Below are positions 46,008 to 55,454 of a stretch of 64,000 bases of DNA, piece after piece. This DNA comes from Lysobacteraceae bacterium NML08-0793. GTDB taxonomy: Bacteria; Pseudomonadota; Gammaproteobacteria; Xanthomonadales; Xanthomonadaceae. The notes below the pieces were generated by a model. It was given only the letters and a program-made list of their open reading frames with translations, searched no databases and was not told where the DNA came from. Numbering within the stretch: the first letter of the stretch is position 1; every line of letters begins with the position of its first letter. The translations under genes were made by a program, and so were the position numbers. Location: contig NWQR01000002.1 in NCBI GenBank assembly GCA_002798275.1, forward strand, positions 434,001 through 498,000. Reading direction: 5' to 3'.

Positions 46008-47039
46008 TTATGGATGCGGCACACGGGCGATGAGTTCGCTCACCAAACGCTCGCCATCCCAGCCTTCGGCGCTGGCTTCGTAGGTGGGTAAAACCCGATG
46101 GCGCAGCACATCGGGCGCTACCTCGCGGATATCATCCGGGGTTACATAATCGCGTCCGGCAAGCCAAGCATGCGCACGCGCGCAGCGCTCCAGTGCAATC
46201 GACCCACGCGGGCTGGCGCCCCAGGCGATTCGACGCGCCAATTGCGGGTCATAACGTCCGGGATCGCGGCTTGCCAAGACGATTTCCAGCAGATACTGCT
46301 CCAGCACCGGCGCCATGTGCAGCTGCAAGACTGCCCGTCGTGCAGCCTGAATTTCCGCCAAGGTGATGCGCTCGAGTTGCATTCCATCCGGCACCGTCAA
46401 ACCCAAGGCTCGCTCACGCTGCAAGCGCAGGATTTGTGATTCACTGGCCGCATCCGGATAACCAATCCGCACATACATCAAAAATCGGTCAAGCTGCGCC
46501 TCGGGCAACGGAAACGTGCCCTCCTGCTCAATCGGATTCTGTGTTGCCATTACCAAAAACAGCGATGGCAATGGATAGGTCTTGCCGCCAACCGTTACCT
46601 GTCGTTCTGCCATCGCCTCCAGTAAGGCCGACTGCACCTTGGCCGGGGCACGATTGATTTCATCAGCCAGCAGCAAAGAATGAAATACCGGTCCTGGCTG
46701 AAACTCGAAACGACTTTGCTCCGCCCGCCAGACTTCACTGCCGGTCAAATCCGCAGGCAGCAGGTCGGGGGTGAATTGCACACGTGCAAACTCGGCTTCG
46801 ATACGCGAGGACAAGGCGCGAATCGCCATGGTTTTGGCAAGGCCTGGTGCCCCCTCTACCAACAAATGCCCATCGGCCAAAAGAGCAAGCAACAGCCGGT
46901 CTATCAGGCGCGATTGACCAACGATTTCCTCTGCCAAGGACTGCTGCAAAGCATGGAAGCGCGCATGCAGCGCCTGATTTTTGCCCGAAAGATTGGGCGG
47001 CGTAGCAGATAGGGTATCCCTCATGCTGGCATCCATCAT
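46008..47039 (-). CDS. MoxR family AAA+ ATPase
   Basis: The 343-residue ATPase has Walker A LVEGAPGLAKT, Walker B LLLADEINRAPAKVQSALLEAM, sensor 1 LVMATQNPIEQEGTFPLPEAQLDRF and the C-terminal lid (YVTPDDIREVAPDVLRHRVL). MoxR proteins act as chaperones that remodel or load metal into VWA partners, here BatA and BatB. The start is placed at 47039 (MMDASMRDTLS); ATGs at 47036 and 47024 are alternatives and none has a strong ribosome-binding site. It is the first gene of the Bat operon. Confidence 0.92.
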   Translation of the reverse strand: MMDASMRDTLSATPPNLSGKNQALHARFHALQQSLAEEIVGQSRLIDRLLLALLADGHLLVEGAPGLAKTMAIRALSSRIEAEFARVQFTPDLLPADLTGSEVWRAEQSRFEFQPGPVFHSLLLADEINRAPAKVQSALLEAMAERQVTVGGKTYPLPSLFLVMATQNPIEQEGTFPLPEAQLDRFLMYVRIGYPDAASESQILRLQRERALGLTVPDGMQLERITLAEIQAARRAVLQLHMAPVLEQYLLEIVLASRDPGRYDPQLARRIAWGASPRGSIALERCARAHAWLAGRDYVTPDDIREVAPDVLRHRVLPTYEASAEGWDGERLVSELIARVPHP

Positions 47040-47097
47040 CAAGAACGGAAGATTTGATTTGACCGTTATTTGTGCGCTCAGTTCACAGCATACAAAC

Positions 47098-47124
47098 AAA
47101 AACGGAACCCGAAGGCTCCGTTTT
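47098..47124 (-). terminator. Terminator of the pil operon with UUCG tetraloop
   Basis: On the minus strand 11-base arms (47124-47114 and 47109-47099) pair with one G-U wobble around a UUCG loop, the very stable tetraloop, and run into five U residues. It lies 15 bases past the pilQ stop and 58 bases before the MoxR start codon. Confidence 0.88.
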
Positions 47125-47139
47125 TGCTGCTGCAAACCA

Positions 47140-49014
47140 TCAATGCATGCGTTGCTGGACTCGCAAAATCTTCGGTGTCATGAAGATCAGGAGCTCAGCC
47201 TTTTCATTGTTGCGGCTCTTGTTCTTGAACAAATTACCCAACACCGGGATATCTCCCAACAGCGGCACCTTCGAGACTGCATCTGCATCGGTGAACTCAT
47301 ACACACCACCGATTACCACGGTCTGACCGTTCTCAATTAAGGCAGCGGTATTGATTTCACGCTTGGCAATAGTCGGGATACGACCAATCGAAGACTCGAA
47401 CCAGCTTTCGACCTCGTTCTTGGTCACATTCACATTAAGGAACACACGATCATCATTAGTAATCGTTGGCGTAACCTTCAGCTCCAGCAGAACGTCCTTG
47501 AACTCCACCGTCGGCTGTGCCAAACCACCTGTCGAAGATGTGATGGTGACATAGCCTACTTCCTTACCCTGACGAATCACCGCTTCACGCTGGTTGGTGG
47601 TCAGGATACGCGGATTGGACAACACCTCACCGCGCTTGTTCTGTTGCATGGCCGAAAGTTCCATGTCCAAGGAGAAGTTGGCACCCAAGAGCGTATATGC
47701 AAGCCCCGCAGCCGTCCCCGATACCGGTGATGCCGGCATATTGAAGTTGAGGCCACTTGGTTTATTTGTTATGCCATTGTTGATGATGTTGACTGTGTCT
47801 TCAAGCGTGCCGCTCAATGCCCCACGGTTATTACCGTTACGACGCCCAGCCACACCAAAGCGCGCGCCCAGATCACGGGCAAAAGATTCGGTCGCAATCA
47901 CGATACGCGACTCGATTACCACCTGATCCACCGGGCGGTCGATCTCGTTAATCAGCTTGCGCATTGCCTCAAGCTTCTTCGGGATATCGCTGATCATCAA
48001 GGTATTGGTGCGCTCATCAGCCACCAAGCGACCGCGCGGCGACAAGAAACCGCTATCAACACTCATCGGATCATTTTGTTGCTGGGTATTGGTATTGCCA
48101 ATCCCCTTGGCCTCAGTCAATGCCTTGAAAATCGACTCAGCGCTGTGGTAGTTGATACGAATATATTCCGTCACCAGATCCTGACGATTTTCCAAGGCAA
48201 TGCGGGCATCTTCTTTATCCTGCTCGAATTTGGCGATTTCAGCCTGCGGCGCAACCCAGATCACATTGCCCTGCTGACGCTTGTCGAGCCCCTTGGACTG
48301 CAAAATCAGATCCAGCGCCTGATCCCAAGGCACATCCACCAGTCGAATGGTCACATTACCCGTAACGCTATCGGCCACCACGATGTTGAGGTTGGCCTCT
48401 TCAGCAATCAGCTGCAACACCGGACGCACCGGAATATCTTGGAAGTTGTAGTTGATCTTGCTGCCACGATAAACCGGGGCAGAATTGCCCGCCGTGGTTT
48501 GAGTTGCGCTGGAAACCGTTGAGGAAAGCGCGCCCTTGGCCACCTGTGTCGCACGCGGCATGATTTCGACGATGTACTCACGACCACGTTGATAAGCCAT
48601 CGACTCGAACTCACCTTGAGCCGACAACACGATTTGCTGATCGCGGGCTGCAACACTGTGCACCGGCGTTGCAAAGTCAGCAACATTCAGCGTCTTGACC
48701 AAGGACTGCGGCAATTGTGCGCGACCAAGATTCACCACGACCTGCCCATTATTGGTCTGCAGATCGGGCGTTGCCCCATCATTGCTGAAGCTCACCACCA
48801 AACGACCTGCACCATTATCTCCACGGCGGAAGTCAATATTGGCCACGCTAGGCGCTGCAATGGGTGCTGTGGTTACCGCAGGAGTAAACCCTTGGCTATC
48901 CGCAGTCGGCGTTGCGGCATAGGCGGAAGCGGCCAGAATACCGCAGACAAGGCCGGCAAGTACCGTCCGGCCGGGACGAAAAATACGATTGGACGGCATG
49001 TTCAACCCCTTCAT
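47140..49014 (-). CDS. pilQ: Type IV pilus secretin
   Basis: PilQ forms the outer-membrane gate for the pilus. The 624-residue precursor has a signal peptide (TVLAGLVCGILAASAYA), an AMIN domain (about 55-140, binds peptidoglycan), the short STN domain (KINYNFQDIPVRPVLQLIAEEANLNIVV), an N1 domain (VTEYIRINYHSAESIFKAL) and the secretin core with VEFKDVLLELKVTPTI and VPLLGDIPVLGNLFKNKS. It has one AMIN domain rather than two. The ATG at 49014 shares a base with the pilP stop (TAATG); further upstream starts lie inside pilP. Confidence 0.96.
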   Translation of the reverse strand: MKGLNMPSNRIFRPGRTVLAGLVCGILAASAYAATPTADSQGFTPAVTTAPIAAPSVANIDFRRGDNGAGRLVVSFSNDGATPDLQTNNGQVVVNLGRAQLPQSLVKTLNVADFATPVHSVAARDQQIVLSAQGEFESMAYQRGREYIVEIMPRATQVAKGALSSTVSSATQTTAGNSAPVYRGSKINYNFQDIPVRPVLQLIAEEANLNIVVADSVTGNVTIRLVDVPWDQALDLILQSKGLDKRQQGNVIWVAPQAEIAKFEQDKEDARIALENRQDLVTEYIRINYHSAESIFKALTEAKGIGNTNTQQQNDPMSVDSGFLSPRGRLVADERTNTLMISDIPKKLEAMRKLINEIDRPVDQVVIESRIVIATESFARDLGARFGVAGRRNGNNRGALSGTLEDTVNIINNGITNKPSGLNFNMPASPVSGTAAGLAYTLLGANFSLDMELSAMQQNKRGEVLSNPRILTTNQREAVIRQGKEVGYVTITSSTGGLAQPTVEFKDVLLELKVTPTITNDDRVFLNVNVTKNEVESWFESSIGRIPTIAKREINTAALIENGQTVVIGGVYEFTDADAVSKVPLLGDIPVLGNLFKNKSRNNEKAELLIFMTPKILRVQQRMH

Positions 49015-49553
49015 TATTGATTCTCCAGCATGATCGTGGCAGGACGTTCCAGCCACCCCCCAGCACCATCAGGTACCAGCTCAATCAGTTCGATTCGATC
49101 TTCATGAACCGCGATGACGCGGCCTTCGCTTTGCCCCAGGTAGTTCCCCGGAGTGATTTTGTAAGCCACTTTGTCCGGCCCCATGACCAAGCCCACAATT
49201 CTGTTGCCTTTACCCAAGGTACCCACCATATCCAGCGAGTCCAAGGGGAAGGCTTCCAATGGTTGACGGCGCCGATTGGAGTTGGGGCGCGAGTTTGCAG
49301 CGGTTTGTGCTACGGCATTGAGATCGAAAGGATCACGAAAGCCCGTACCATCAAACTGGAAGCTCTCAAACGGCTTGATAACTGGTACCGGCTCAAGCGG
49401 CGGTGCCGGCTCAGCCTTTACCTGTGCCACCCACTCTTTGAGATTGGGCGCATCTCCTGGACTACTGGTAATGCCACGTGTACAGCCCGATGCCATCAAC
49501 GCCAATACACCCAGCATCAAGTGATTACGCCAAGATGATGTAGAAACGCTCAT
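49014..49553 (-). CDS. pilP: Type IV pilus alignment lipoprotein
   Basis: PilP links the PilNO inner-membrane complex to PilQ. The 179-residue precursor has a lipobox ASGC (Cys24), a Pro-rich linker containing PFESFQFDGTGFRDPF, and the HR/beta domain with DSLDMVGTLGKGNRIVGLVMGPDKVAYKITPGNYLGQ, the hallmark of the family. Its start overlaps the pilO stop by ATGA. Confidence 0.94.
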   Translation of the reverse strand: MSVSTSSWRNHLMLGVLALMASGCTRGITSSPGDAPNLKEWVAQVKAEPAPPLEPVPVIKPFESFQFDGTGFRDPFDLNAVAQTAANSRPNSNRRRQPLEAFPLDSLDMVGTLGKGNRIVGLVMGPDKVAYKITPGNYLGQSEGRVIAVHEDRIELIELVPDGAGGWLERPATIMLENQ

Positions 49554-50191
49554 TGGCTCCCCCCTGCGCTTTGTTGCGCCGCATCCAGCGCCTGCTTGTC
49601 TTCAGGATCATTTTCATCAAGATAACGGTAAGTCTTGATCGTGCCCTGCATCACCAGAGCATCCGTCTTGTCGCGCGGGGTCAGCGTGATGTTGTGCATG
49701 GTCATGATCACCACCCGCGGCAGCGATGCCACGCCACTCATGAAAGCCCCGAACTGGTGGAAGCTGCCTACCATCTTCAGCTCAATCGGCTTCTCGGCAT
49801 AGAACTCGCGTGCCACTTCTTCCTGAGGACGGAAGACTTCATTGCGAATCCCGGAAGCCAATGCCGTTTGCGAAATATCGGTAATGATGTCCGGCATTTC
49901 CGTCTTCGAAGGCAGTTGGCGCAACATCTGTTGCAACTCTTGCTCCATTTGTGCCAACTGCTGCTTGAGTGGCTCCAGATTAGCGGCTTGCCCCTGCTTG
50001 TTTTTGAAAGTATCCCGCAACGAGGCTTCCTGCGCCTCGAGCGCTTGCAACTCATCTTTCTTGCCACTGAACACCAGCAGCCAAGCCAGCAACAAGATCA
50101 ACAGTACGGTGAAGGCGCAGAACACCAGCTGCATCTGACGTGGCCAGCTACCGATATTGTTGAAGTCGAGTTTCTGTTTCTTCTTGCTCAT
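49550..50191 (-). CDS. pilO: Type IV pilus inner-membrane component PilO
   Basis: The 213-residue bitopic protein has a short cytoplasmic tail, a membrane helix (LVFCAFTVLLILLLAWLLVF), a coiled coil (about 45-100, LKQQLAQMEQELQQMLRQLP) and a ferredoxin-like periplasmic domain (SFHQFGAFMSGVASLPRVV). It pairs with PilN. Start and stop overlap its neighbours by four bases. Confidence 0.94.
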   Translation of the reverse strand: MSKKKQKLDFNNIGSWPRQMQLVFCAFTVLLILLLAWLLVFSGKKDELQALEAQEASLRDTFKNKQGQAANLEPLKQQLAQMEQELQQMLRQLPSKTEMPDIITDISQTALASGIRNEVFRPQEEVAREFYAEKPIELKMVGSFHQFGAFMSGVASLPRVVIMTMHNITLTPRDKTDALVMQGTIKTYRYLDENDPEDKQALDAAQQSAGGSQ

Positions 50192-50979
50192 CGTGCACCC
50201 CCTTCAGCTGCTTGTTGCGCCTGCACTGCCTGTTGTGCCGCATCATCCGAAGAAGCTGTCGATGCAGGGTTAGTAGCCGGAGTCAACGGCGCGATGGCAG
50301 TCGTCGTTTGCTGCACTTCGACCTGCTGCACAGGCACCGGATCGGGTGTTGGCATGGCATTCGGATCCTTGGGCTCCTCCGGATTACCCAAAGTCACACG
50401 CATGGTAAACATGTAGGGAAGCAGTGCAGCTGCGCTATCGGCAGGCAGATTTTGAGCCGTACTGCCGGTACTGGGTGCAGCGCCACTCTGCGGCTGCGTC
50501 ACCTCAATCACGCTAACATCCGGGTTTTTCATCCAACCCGAGCTCTCCAAGTTACGCATATAGGTTGCCACACGCGTATTGGATTGCGCCCGCCCTTCCA
50601 AAGTCAGCTGCTCCCCCTCCTGCTTCATCCCAGTAAGCACCAAGCCGTCGGGAACCGTGCGCATCAGCGAATCAAACAAGTGCACCATCTGGAAACGGTT
50701 GGCCTGCAGCTCTTCAATCACTTGCTTGCGATTGAGCAACGATTCACGCTGTTGCTGCAAGGTTTCTATTTCCTTGATTTCTTCCTCAACCTTCTTGATT
50801 TCTTCTTCAAGATAGGCATTGCGGTTCTGCTGCCCGGAAATCTGGCCGTTGAACCACATCCATCCAAGAAGTGACAGCAGCAGCGCAACGACTACCGAGC
50901 CCCCCAGCAGGGTATAGAACTCTTGCTGACGCTGTTTGCGGCGCTCTTCGCGCCAGGGAAGTAGATTGATCTTGACCAT
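50188..50979 (-). CDS. pilN: Type IV pilus inner-membrane component PilN
   Basis: The 263-residue bitopic protein begins with VKINLLPWREERRK, the cytoplasmic INLLPWR motif that docks PilM, then one membrane helix (GGSVVVALLLSLLGWMWFNG), a coiled coil (about 45-85) and a periplasmic domain (LVLTGMKQEGEQLTLEGRAQ). The C-terminal 65 residues are a Pro/Gln/Ala-rich tail longer than in many relatives. It shares one base with the pilM stop (TGATG). Confidence 0.94.
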   Translation of the reverse strand: MVKINLLPWREERRKQRQQEFYTLLGGSVVVALLLSLLGWMWFNGQISGQQNRNAYLEEEIKKVEEEIKEIETLQQQRESLLNRKQVIEELQANRFQMVHLFDSLMRTVPDGLVLTGMKQEGEQLTLEGRAQSNTRVATYMRNLESSGWMKNPDVSVIEVTQPQSGAAPSTGSTAQNLPADSAAALLPYMFTMRVTLGNPEEPKDPNAMPTPDPVPVQQVEVQQTTTAIAPLTPATNPASTASSDDAAQQAVQAQQAAEGGAR

Positions 50980-52043
50980 CAGTCGAAGCTCCTCAACGCA
51001 AGGCCGCAGGCAATCATCAATGACGGGGCATCATGTGCCAGATCCTGAGCCTGAGCTTGAACCCGGCCACCTATCGTCATCTGGGATAACGGATTGGCCA
51101 ACATGGTAGACACCCCCAACTGTTCTTCAACCTGCTGTGCAATCTGCGGAATCGAAGCGCAGCCACCGGACAGCACGATCTGATCGACACGGTTGTATTC
51201 GCTGCTGGCGTAGTAAAACTGCAACAAGCGGCTCACCTGCTGCACCAAGGTTTCGCGGAAAGGCTCCAGCACTTCGGCCTCATAGCTTTCCGGCAATCCA
51301 CCTTGACGCTTGGCGCGCTCGGCCTCATCCCAAGTCAGCCCATACCGCCGCATGATTTCTTCGGTCAGTTGCTTGCCACCAAAGGTTTGCTCCCGTGAGT
51401 ACTGGCTACGCCCATCACGCAGAATATTCAGCGTAGTTGAGGTAGCACCGATATCGACCAATGCGACCAAGCCACCCGGCGGCACACGCATATCCGCACT
51501 CATCAATGCAAAGGCGTTCTCAATGGCAAAGGCCTCGACGTCAATCACCTTGGCCGTCAGGCCTGCAATCTCGAGCACCGATTGACGCGCACCGACTTCT
51601 TCCGAGCGCGCCGCAACCAGCAGGACTTGCTGCATACCGGCAGCACCCGGCATCGGCCCCACCGTTTCGAAATCAATATTGACTTCTTCAATCGGATACG
51701 GAATGTAGTTGGCAGCTTCCAGCTCAATCTGGGCTTCCAACTCATCCTCGGAAAGGTCGGCCGGCATCGGAATCAGCTTGGTGATGACCGAGGCACCAGA
51801 GACAGCCGCAGCAGCAGTCTTGAGCCGACTCCCTGATCGAGCCAAGGCACGCCGGATGGCATCTGCCACCTGGTCGTACTCCACCACGCTTTTTTCCACG
51901 ACGGCATTCAGCGGCAAAGGCTCAACCGCATAATGCTCCACACGATAACGATCGCCCGACCGCGACAGTTGCAGCACTTTGACTGCCGTCGAGCTGATGT
52001 CGACGCCAAGTAACGCCGTTTGGGTATTTCTTCCGAGTTTCAC
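50979..52043 (-). CDS. pilM: Type IV pilus actin-like protein PilM
   Basis: PilM is a cytoplasmic actin/FtsA-like ATPase scaffold bound to PilN. The 354-residue protein has the phosphate-1 loop LLGVDISSTAVKVLQL, the second loop LVALVDIGATSTTLNIL and the adenosine loop VLSGGCASIPQIAQQVEEQLG. The start codon is GTG at 52043, with GGGGAG seven bases upstream; translation of this first gene may therefore limit the whole operon. It is divergent from the PBP1a gene, the usual arrangement in gammaproteobacteria. Confidence 0.95.
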   Translation of the reverse strand: MKLGRNTQTALLGVDISSTAVKVLQLSRSGDRYRVEHYAVEPLPLNAVVEKSVVEYDQVADAIRRALARSGSRLKTAAAAVSGASVITKLIPMPADLSEDELEAQIELEAANYIPYPIEEVNIDFETVGPMPGAAGMQQVLLVAARSEEVGARQSVLEIAGLTAKVIDVEAFAIENAFALMSADMRVPPGGLVALVDIGATSTTLNILRDGRSQYSREQTFGGKQLTEEIMRRYGLTWDEAERAKRQGGLPESYEAEVLEPFRETLVQQVSRLLQFYYASSEYNRVDQIVLSGGCASIPQIAQQVEEQLGVSTMLANPLSQMTIGGRVQAQAQDLAHDAPSLMIACGLALRSFD

Positions 52044-52092
52044 ACCCTATCTCCCCATGAGAGGCGCCCCAAGCGCCTCCCTTGTTGTCATA

Positions 52093-52121
52093 TTCATAAT
52101 GGAAATTTCACAACAACGCAA
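52093..52121 (-). promoter_or_regulatory. Candidate pilM promoter
   Basis: On the minus strand TTGCGT (52121-52116), a 17-base spacer and TATGAA (52098-52093) fit a weak sigma-70 promoter, 50 bases upstream of the GTG. The 210-base divergent gap (52044-52253) also contains TATACT at 52209-52214, a possible -10 for the PBP1a gene without a clear -35. Confidence 0.4.
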
Positions 52122-52253
52122 TACCCGAAGTCAATCAGACAGTTCCAACAAGTTGTTCATACTTCGCTGCAACTAACTTCACAACAGCAGGTATTGGCTG
52201 TTCGACACTATACTGTGAAATCCATCCCACCATCTTGTCGGAAATCGAGCCAG

Positions 52254-54731
52254 ATGTCTATCCTTCGTCGCATTCGCCGTGTCTTTGTATGGCTTTTGGC
52301 GATTTTTCTGTTGCTTCTCGTCGCTGCTGCGGTCGTCGCCGGCGTGATTTATCACCGGATATCCCAAGACCTGCCCGATGTTCAGACGTTGCGTGGCATC
52401 GAGCTGCACGAGCCGCTTCAGGTGTACGCCAACGACGGCCGCCTGATCGCTATTTTCGGTGAAAGCCGCCGCTATCCGGTCAAGATAGAGACCGTTCCGA
52501 AGCAAGTGAAAGATGCCTTTCTGGCGGCCGAGGATGCCGAGTTCTATCAGCACGAAGGCATCGACTTCAAGGGCATCGGGCGCGCCATCTGGCTGATGGC
52601 CACCACCAGCGACCGTCGCATTCCCGGCGGCTCGACTATCACCATGCAGGTCGCAAAAATGTTCTATCAGGAAGGTCAGAAGCGCGACTACGAGGCCAAA
52701 ATTGCGCAAATGCTTTTGGCGCGCAATATCGAGCAGACCCTCAGTAAGGATGAAATCTTCGAGCTGTATCTCAACAAGAGCTTCTTCGGCCACCGCTCCT
52801 ACGGCATTGCCGCGGCGGCCGAGTTCTACTATGGCAAGACGCTTGATGAATTGACGCTGGGCGAAATCGCCACCTTGGTCGGCACACCGAAGTTCCCCTC
52901 TACCGCCAACCCGCTCAGCAACCCCGAGCGCAACCGCGAGCGCCGCAATGACTACATCCTGCCGCGCATGGTTCAGCTGGGAATGATTTCGCAATCGCAG
53001 GCCAATGAAGCCGCGGCCGAGCCAATGCACGCCAAACCCCATGAGCGTCCGATCGAGCTGTATGCGCCATATGTTGCGGAAATGGTGCGCCAAGAAATGA
53101 TCGCCCGTTACGGCGACCAGGCATTGACCAGTGGTTTCCGTGTTACCACCACCATCGACCCCGATCTTCAAATGGCCGCCGATGCTGCGGTTGCGGCCGG
53201 TCTGCGCATCTACGATCGGCGGCATGGCTTCCGTCCGGTTGAGCAGAAGTTCGAGCTTGCCGCAGGTGAAAGCGATCAGGCCATCGCCGCCCGCCTTGCC
53301 CCAATACCGGCTCAAGCGGGCGCCTACCCGGTAATCGTGGTCGAAACCGGGCGTGATGGCAGTGCCACCGTGGTCGATCACACCGGCCATCGTTTCGTGC
53401 TGCCAGCCTCCGCCGGACAGCCTTGGCCGGGCAAATCACCGGCGCAGCTCTACAAGCGCGGCGATTTGGCGCGCATCCGCCGACTCGATGCCGACAGCCC
53501 TTGGAAAATCGACCAAATTCCACGCGCACAATCGGCACTGGTTTCTCTGGACCCTGAAACCGGCGCACTGAAGGCACTGGTCGGTGGCTTCAGCTTTGCC
53601 GGCAACAAATTCAATCGCGCCACGCAAGCCAAGCGCCAGCCCGGCTCCTCCTTCAAACCATTCGTGTATGCCGCATCCTTCGAGCGTGGCTACCATCCTG
53701 GCTCGATCGTGCTGGATGCGCCCATTGCATTCCGTCAGGGCGGCGGCAAAGTCTGGCGCCCGCAAAACGATGGCGGCCGCTTTGTCGGCCCGATCCGCAT
53801 CCGTGATGCACTGGTGCAGTCCCGCAACTTGGTTTCGGTGCGTCTGCTCGACACCATCGGCCTTGATTATGCACGTCGCTATATCAGCCACTTCGGCTTT
53901 GACGAGCAGGAGCTGCCCAGAAACCTCACCATGTCTCTGGGCACGGCCTCGCTGACGCCGCTGTCGGTCGCACGCGGCTATGCGGTGTTTGCCAATGGCG
54001 GCTCACGGGTGAATGTCTGGTTCATTGATGAAATCAAGGGACGCGATGGCCAGCTGGTTTACAAGGAAAACCCGCCCACTGCCTGTCGCGGATGCGGCGG
54101 CTCGGTCGCTGCCAACGCTGCCACAAGCAGCACTGCGGTCGAAAGCGAGCCGGAAGTAGTGGATGGCTTCAATTTCGGCGCTGCCGAGCCTCCCAAGCCC
54201 AAGGCCGCGGCCGAGCCGGGCAAACAATCAACGCCCCAAGCGGAGAGGCCTAGCCTTCCCGAAGGCGTTACCCCGGCACCACGCGCGATTGACGAGCGTG
54301 TCGCTTGGCAAATGCAGTCGATGATGGCCGATGTCGTCAAACGCGGCACCGCCACGGCGGCGCGCGTACTCAAGCGCGAGGATATTGGCGGCAAAACCGG
54401 CTCTACCAATGAATACCGCGATGCCTGGTTTGCCGGTTACGGCGGCCCGTTCGTGACCGTCGTTTGGGTCGGGCGCGACGACTTCAAAACCCTGGGACGC
54501 GGCGAATATGGGGGACGCGCTGCCCTGCCCATCTGGATCAGTTATATGAAGGCCGCACTGGAAGGCAAGCCGGTGGAAACCCGTGAGCCGCCCGAAGGGA
54601 TGGCCAAGGCCAAAGACGGCGAGTGGGTCAAAGTGGAAGACCTTGAACGGATGGAAAGTTATTCCGATTACGGCAGTCCTTCTCCACAAGAGCAAACCTC
54701 CTCCAATGAAGGGGCTTACGACATCTTCTGA
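52254..54731 (+). CDS. mrcA: Bifunctional penicillin-binding protein 1A
   Basis: PBP1a polymerises and cross-links peptidoglycan. The 825-residue protein has an N-terminal membrane helix (VWLLAIFLLLLVAAAVVAGVI), a GT51 transglycosylase domain with catalytic Glu93 in AAEDAEFYQHEGID and GGSTITMQ, an OB-like insert, and a transpeptidase domain with S465-S-F-K468, SRN and KTGSTNE. A Pro/Ala/Glu-rich, low-complexity insert precedes the KTG motif. The start at 52254 is taken because it gives the family N-terminus; the frame is open to 52020 but that stretch overlaps pilM. Confidence 0.95.
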   Translation: MSILRRIRRVFVWLLAIFLLLLVAAAVVAGVIYHRISQDLPDVQTLRGIELHEPLQVYANDGRLIAIFGESRRYPVKIETVPKQVKDAFLAAEDAEFYQHEGIDFKGIGRAIWLMATTSDRRIPGGSTITMQVAKMFYQEGQKRDYEAKIAQMLLARNIEQTLSKDEIFELYLNKSFFGHRSYGIAAAAEFYYGKTLDELTLGEIATLVGTPKFPSTANPLSNPERNRERRNDYILPRMVQLGMISQSQANEAAAEPMHAKPHERPIELYAPYVAEMVRQEMIARYGDQALTSGFRVTTTIDPDLQMAADAAVAAGLRIYDRRHGFRPVEQKFELAAGESDQAIAARLAPIPAQAGAYPVIVVETGRDGSATVVDHTGHRFVLPASAGQPWPGKSPAQLYKRGDLARIRRLDADSPWKIDQIPRAQSALVSLDPETGALKALVGGFSFAGNKFNRATQAKRQPGSSFKPFVYAASFERGYHPGSIVLDAPIAFRQGGGKVWRPQNDGGRFVGPIRIRDALVQSRNLVSVRLLDTIGLDYARRYISHFGFDEQELPRNLTMSLGTASLTPLSVARGYAVFANGGSRVNVWFIDEIKGRDGQLVYKENPPTACRGCGGSVAANAATSSTAVESEPEVVDGFNFGAAEPPKPKAAAEPGKQSTPQAERPSLPEGVTPAPRAIDERVAWQMQSMMADVVKRGTATAARVLKREDIGGKTGSTNEYRDAWFAGYGGPFVTVVWVGRDDFKTLGRGEYGGRAALPIWISYMKAALEGKPVETREPPEGMAKAKDGEWVKVEDLERMESYSDYGSPSPQEQTSSNEGAYDIF

Positions 54732-54764
54732 ACACACTCGACCCGATGTTGACAGGGCGGGCTT

Positions 54765-55421
54765 ATGGCCAACAAGCGCAAACCCCACAAACAGCATCCC
54801 CATGCCAGCCTTGAGCGAACACGGCAACAGCTGGCATGGGAAGCTGCAAGAATCATCACCGAAAGCGGCATGGACGATTTTCGCCACGCCAGGCACAAGG
54901 CCGCCACGCGCCTGGGTGTGCATGACCTGGCGCTGCTGCCCGACCACCAAGAGATAGCGCATGCGCTACAGGCACATCAGCGCCTGTTTCACCATGATGC
55001 CGCGCATGCACAACAGTGCTATCAGCTGCGCGAGGCTGCATTGCAGGCCATGGCGTTTTTCCGCGCCTTCGCACCCCGCCTGACCGGCGCCGTGCTGGAG
55101 GGACATGTGGATAGGCATACTGCCGTCTGTCTACACCTGCATTGCGACGACCCGGCGACTGTGCCGCAGTTTCTGCAAGAACACGGCATTCCAGCACAAT
55201 CGCGCGTGCGCCGCCTGCGGCTGGATCGACAGCGCACTGCGGATGTGGATGTATGGTCGTTCGTGGCCGCGCAATCGCCCTTCGAACTTGTCGTGCTGCC
55301 ACTTGCCGCGCTGCGCCAGCCACCGCTTGCCGCAGGCGACAACCAACCGGCTCGACGCGCCAATGCCGCCCAGTTGCAGGCGATGCTGGAAGCCCAAGCA
55401 AAAGAAAACTCCGCAGCCTGA
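54765..55421 (+). CDS. Conserved hypothetical protein
   Basis: I do not recognise this 218-residue protein. The N-terminal third is basic and helical (ASLERTRQQLAWEAARIITESGMDDFRHARHKAATRLG), resembling regions called DNA-binding or TetR-like by weak similarity. The middle has a well-packed alpha/beta stretch (VLEGHVDRHTAVCLHLHCDDPATVPQFLQEHGIP) reminiscent of small nucleotidyltransferase-like folds, but no catalytic motif is clear. No signal or membrane helix. It follows mrcA by 33 bases with AGGGCGG upstream. Its last codons and stop are part of the terminator below. Confidence 0.7.
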   Translation: MANKRKPHKQHPHASLERTRQQLAWEAARIITESGMDDFRHARHKAATRLGVHDLALLPDHQEIAHALQAHQRLFHHDAAHAQQCYQLREAALQAMAFFRAFAPRLTGAVLEGHVDRHTAVCLHLHCDDPATVPQFLQEHGIPAQSRVRRLRLDRQRTADVDVWSFVAAQSPFELVVLPLAALRQPPLAAGDNQPARRANAAQLQAMLEAQAKENSAA

Positions 55422-55438
55422 ACTGCGGAGTTTTCTTT
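55401..55438. terminator. Bidirectional terminator overlapping a stop codon
   Basis: Arms 55401-55416 and 55423-55438 are perfect 16-base complements (AAAGAAAACTCCGCAG / CTGCGGAGTTTTCTTT) with a 6-base loop. Runs of A and T at the outer ends suit both strands. The stop codon of the upstream gene (55419-55421) lies in the loop; gltA converges from the other side. Confidence 0.92.
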
Positions 55439-55454
55439 GTGAAGCCGATGACAA

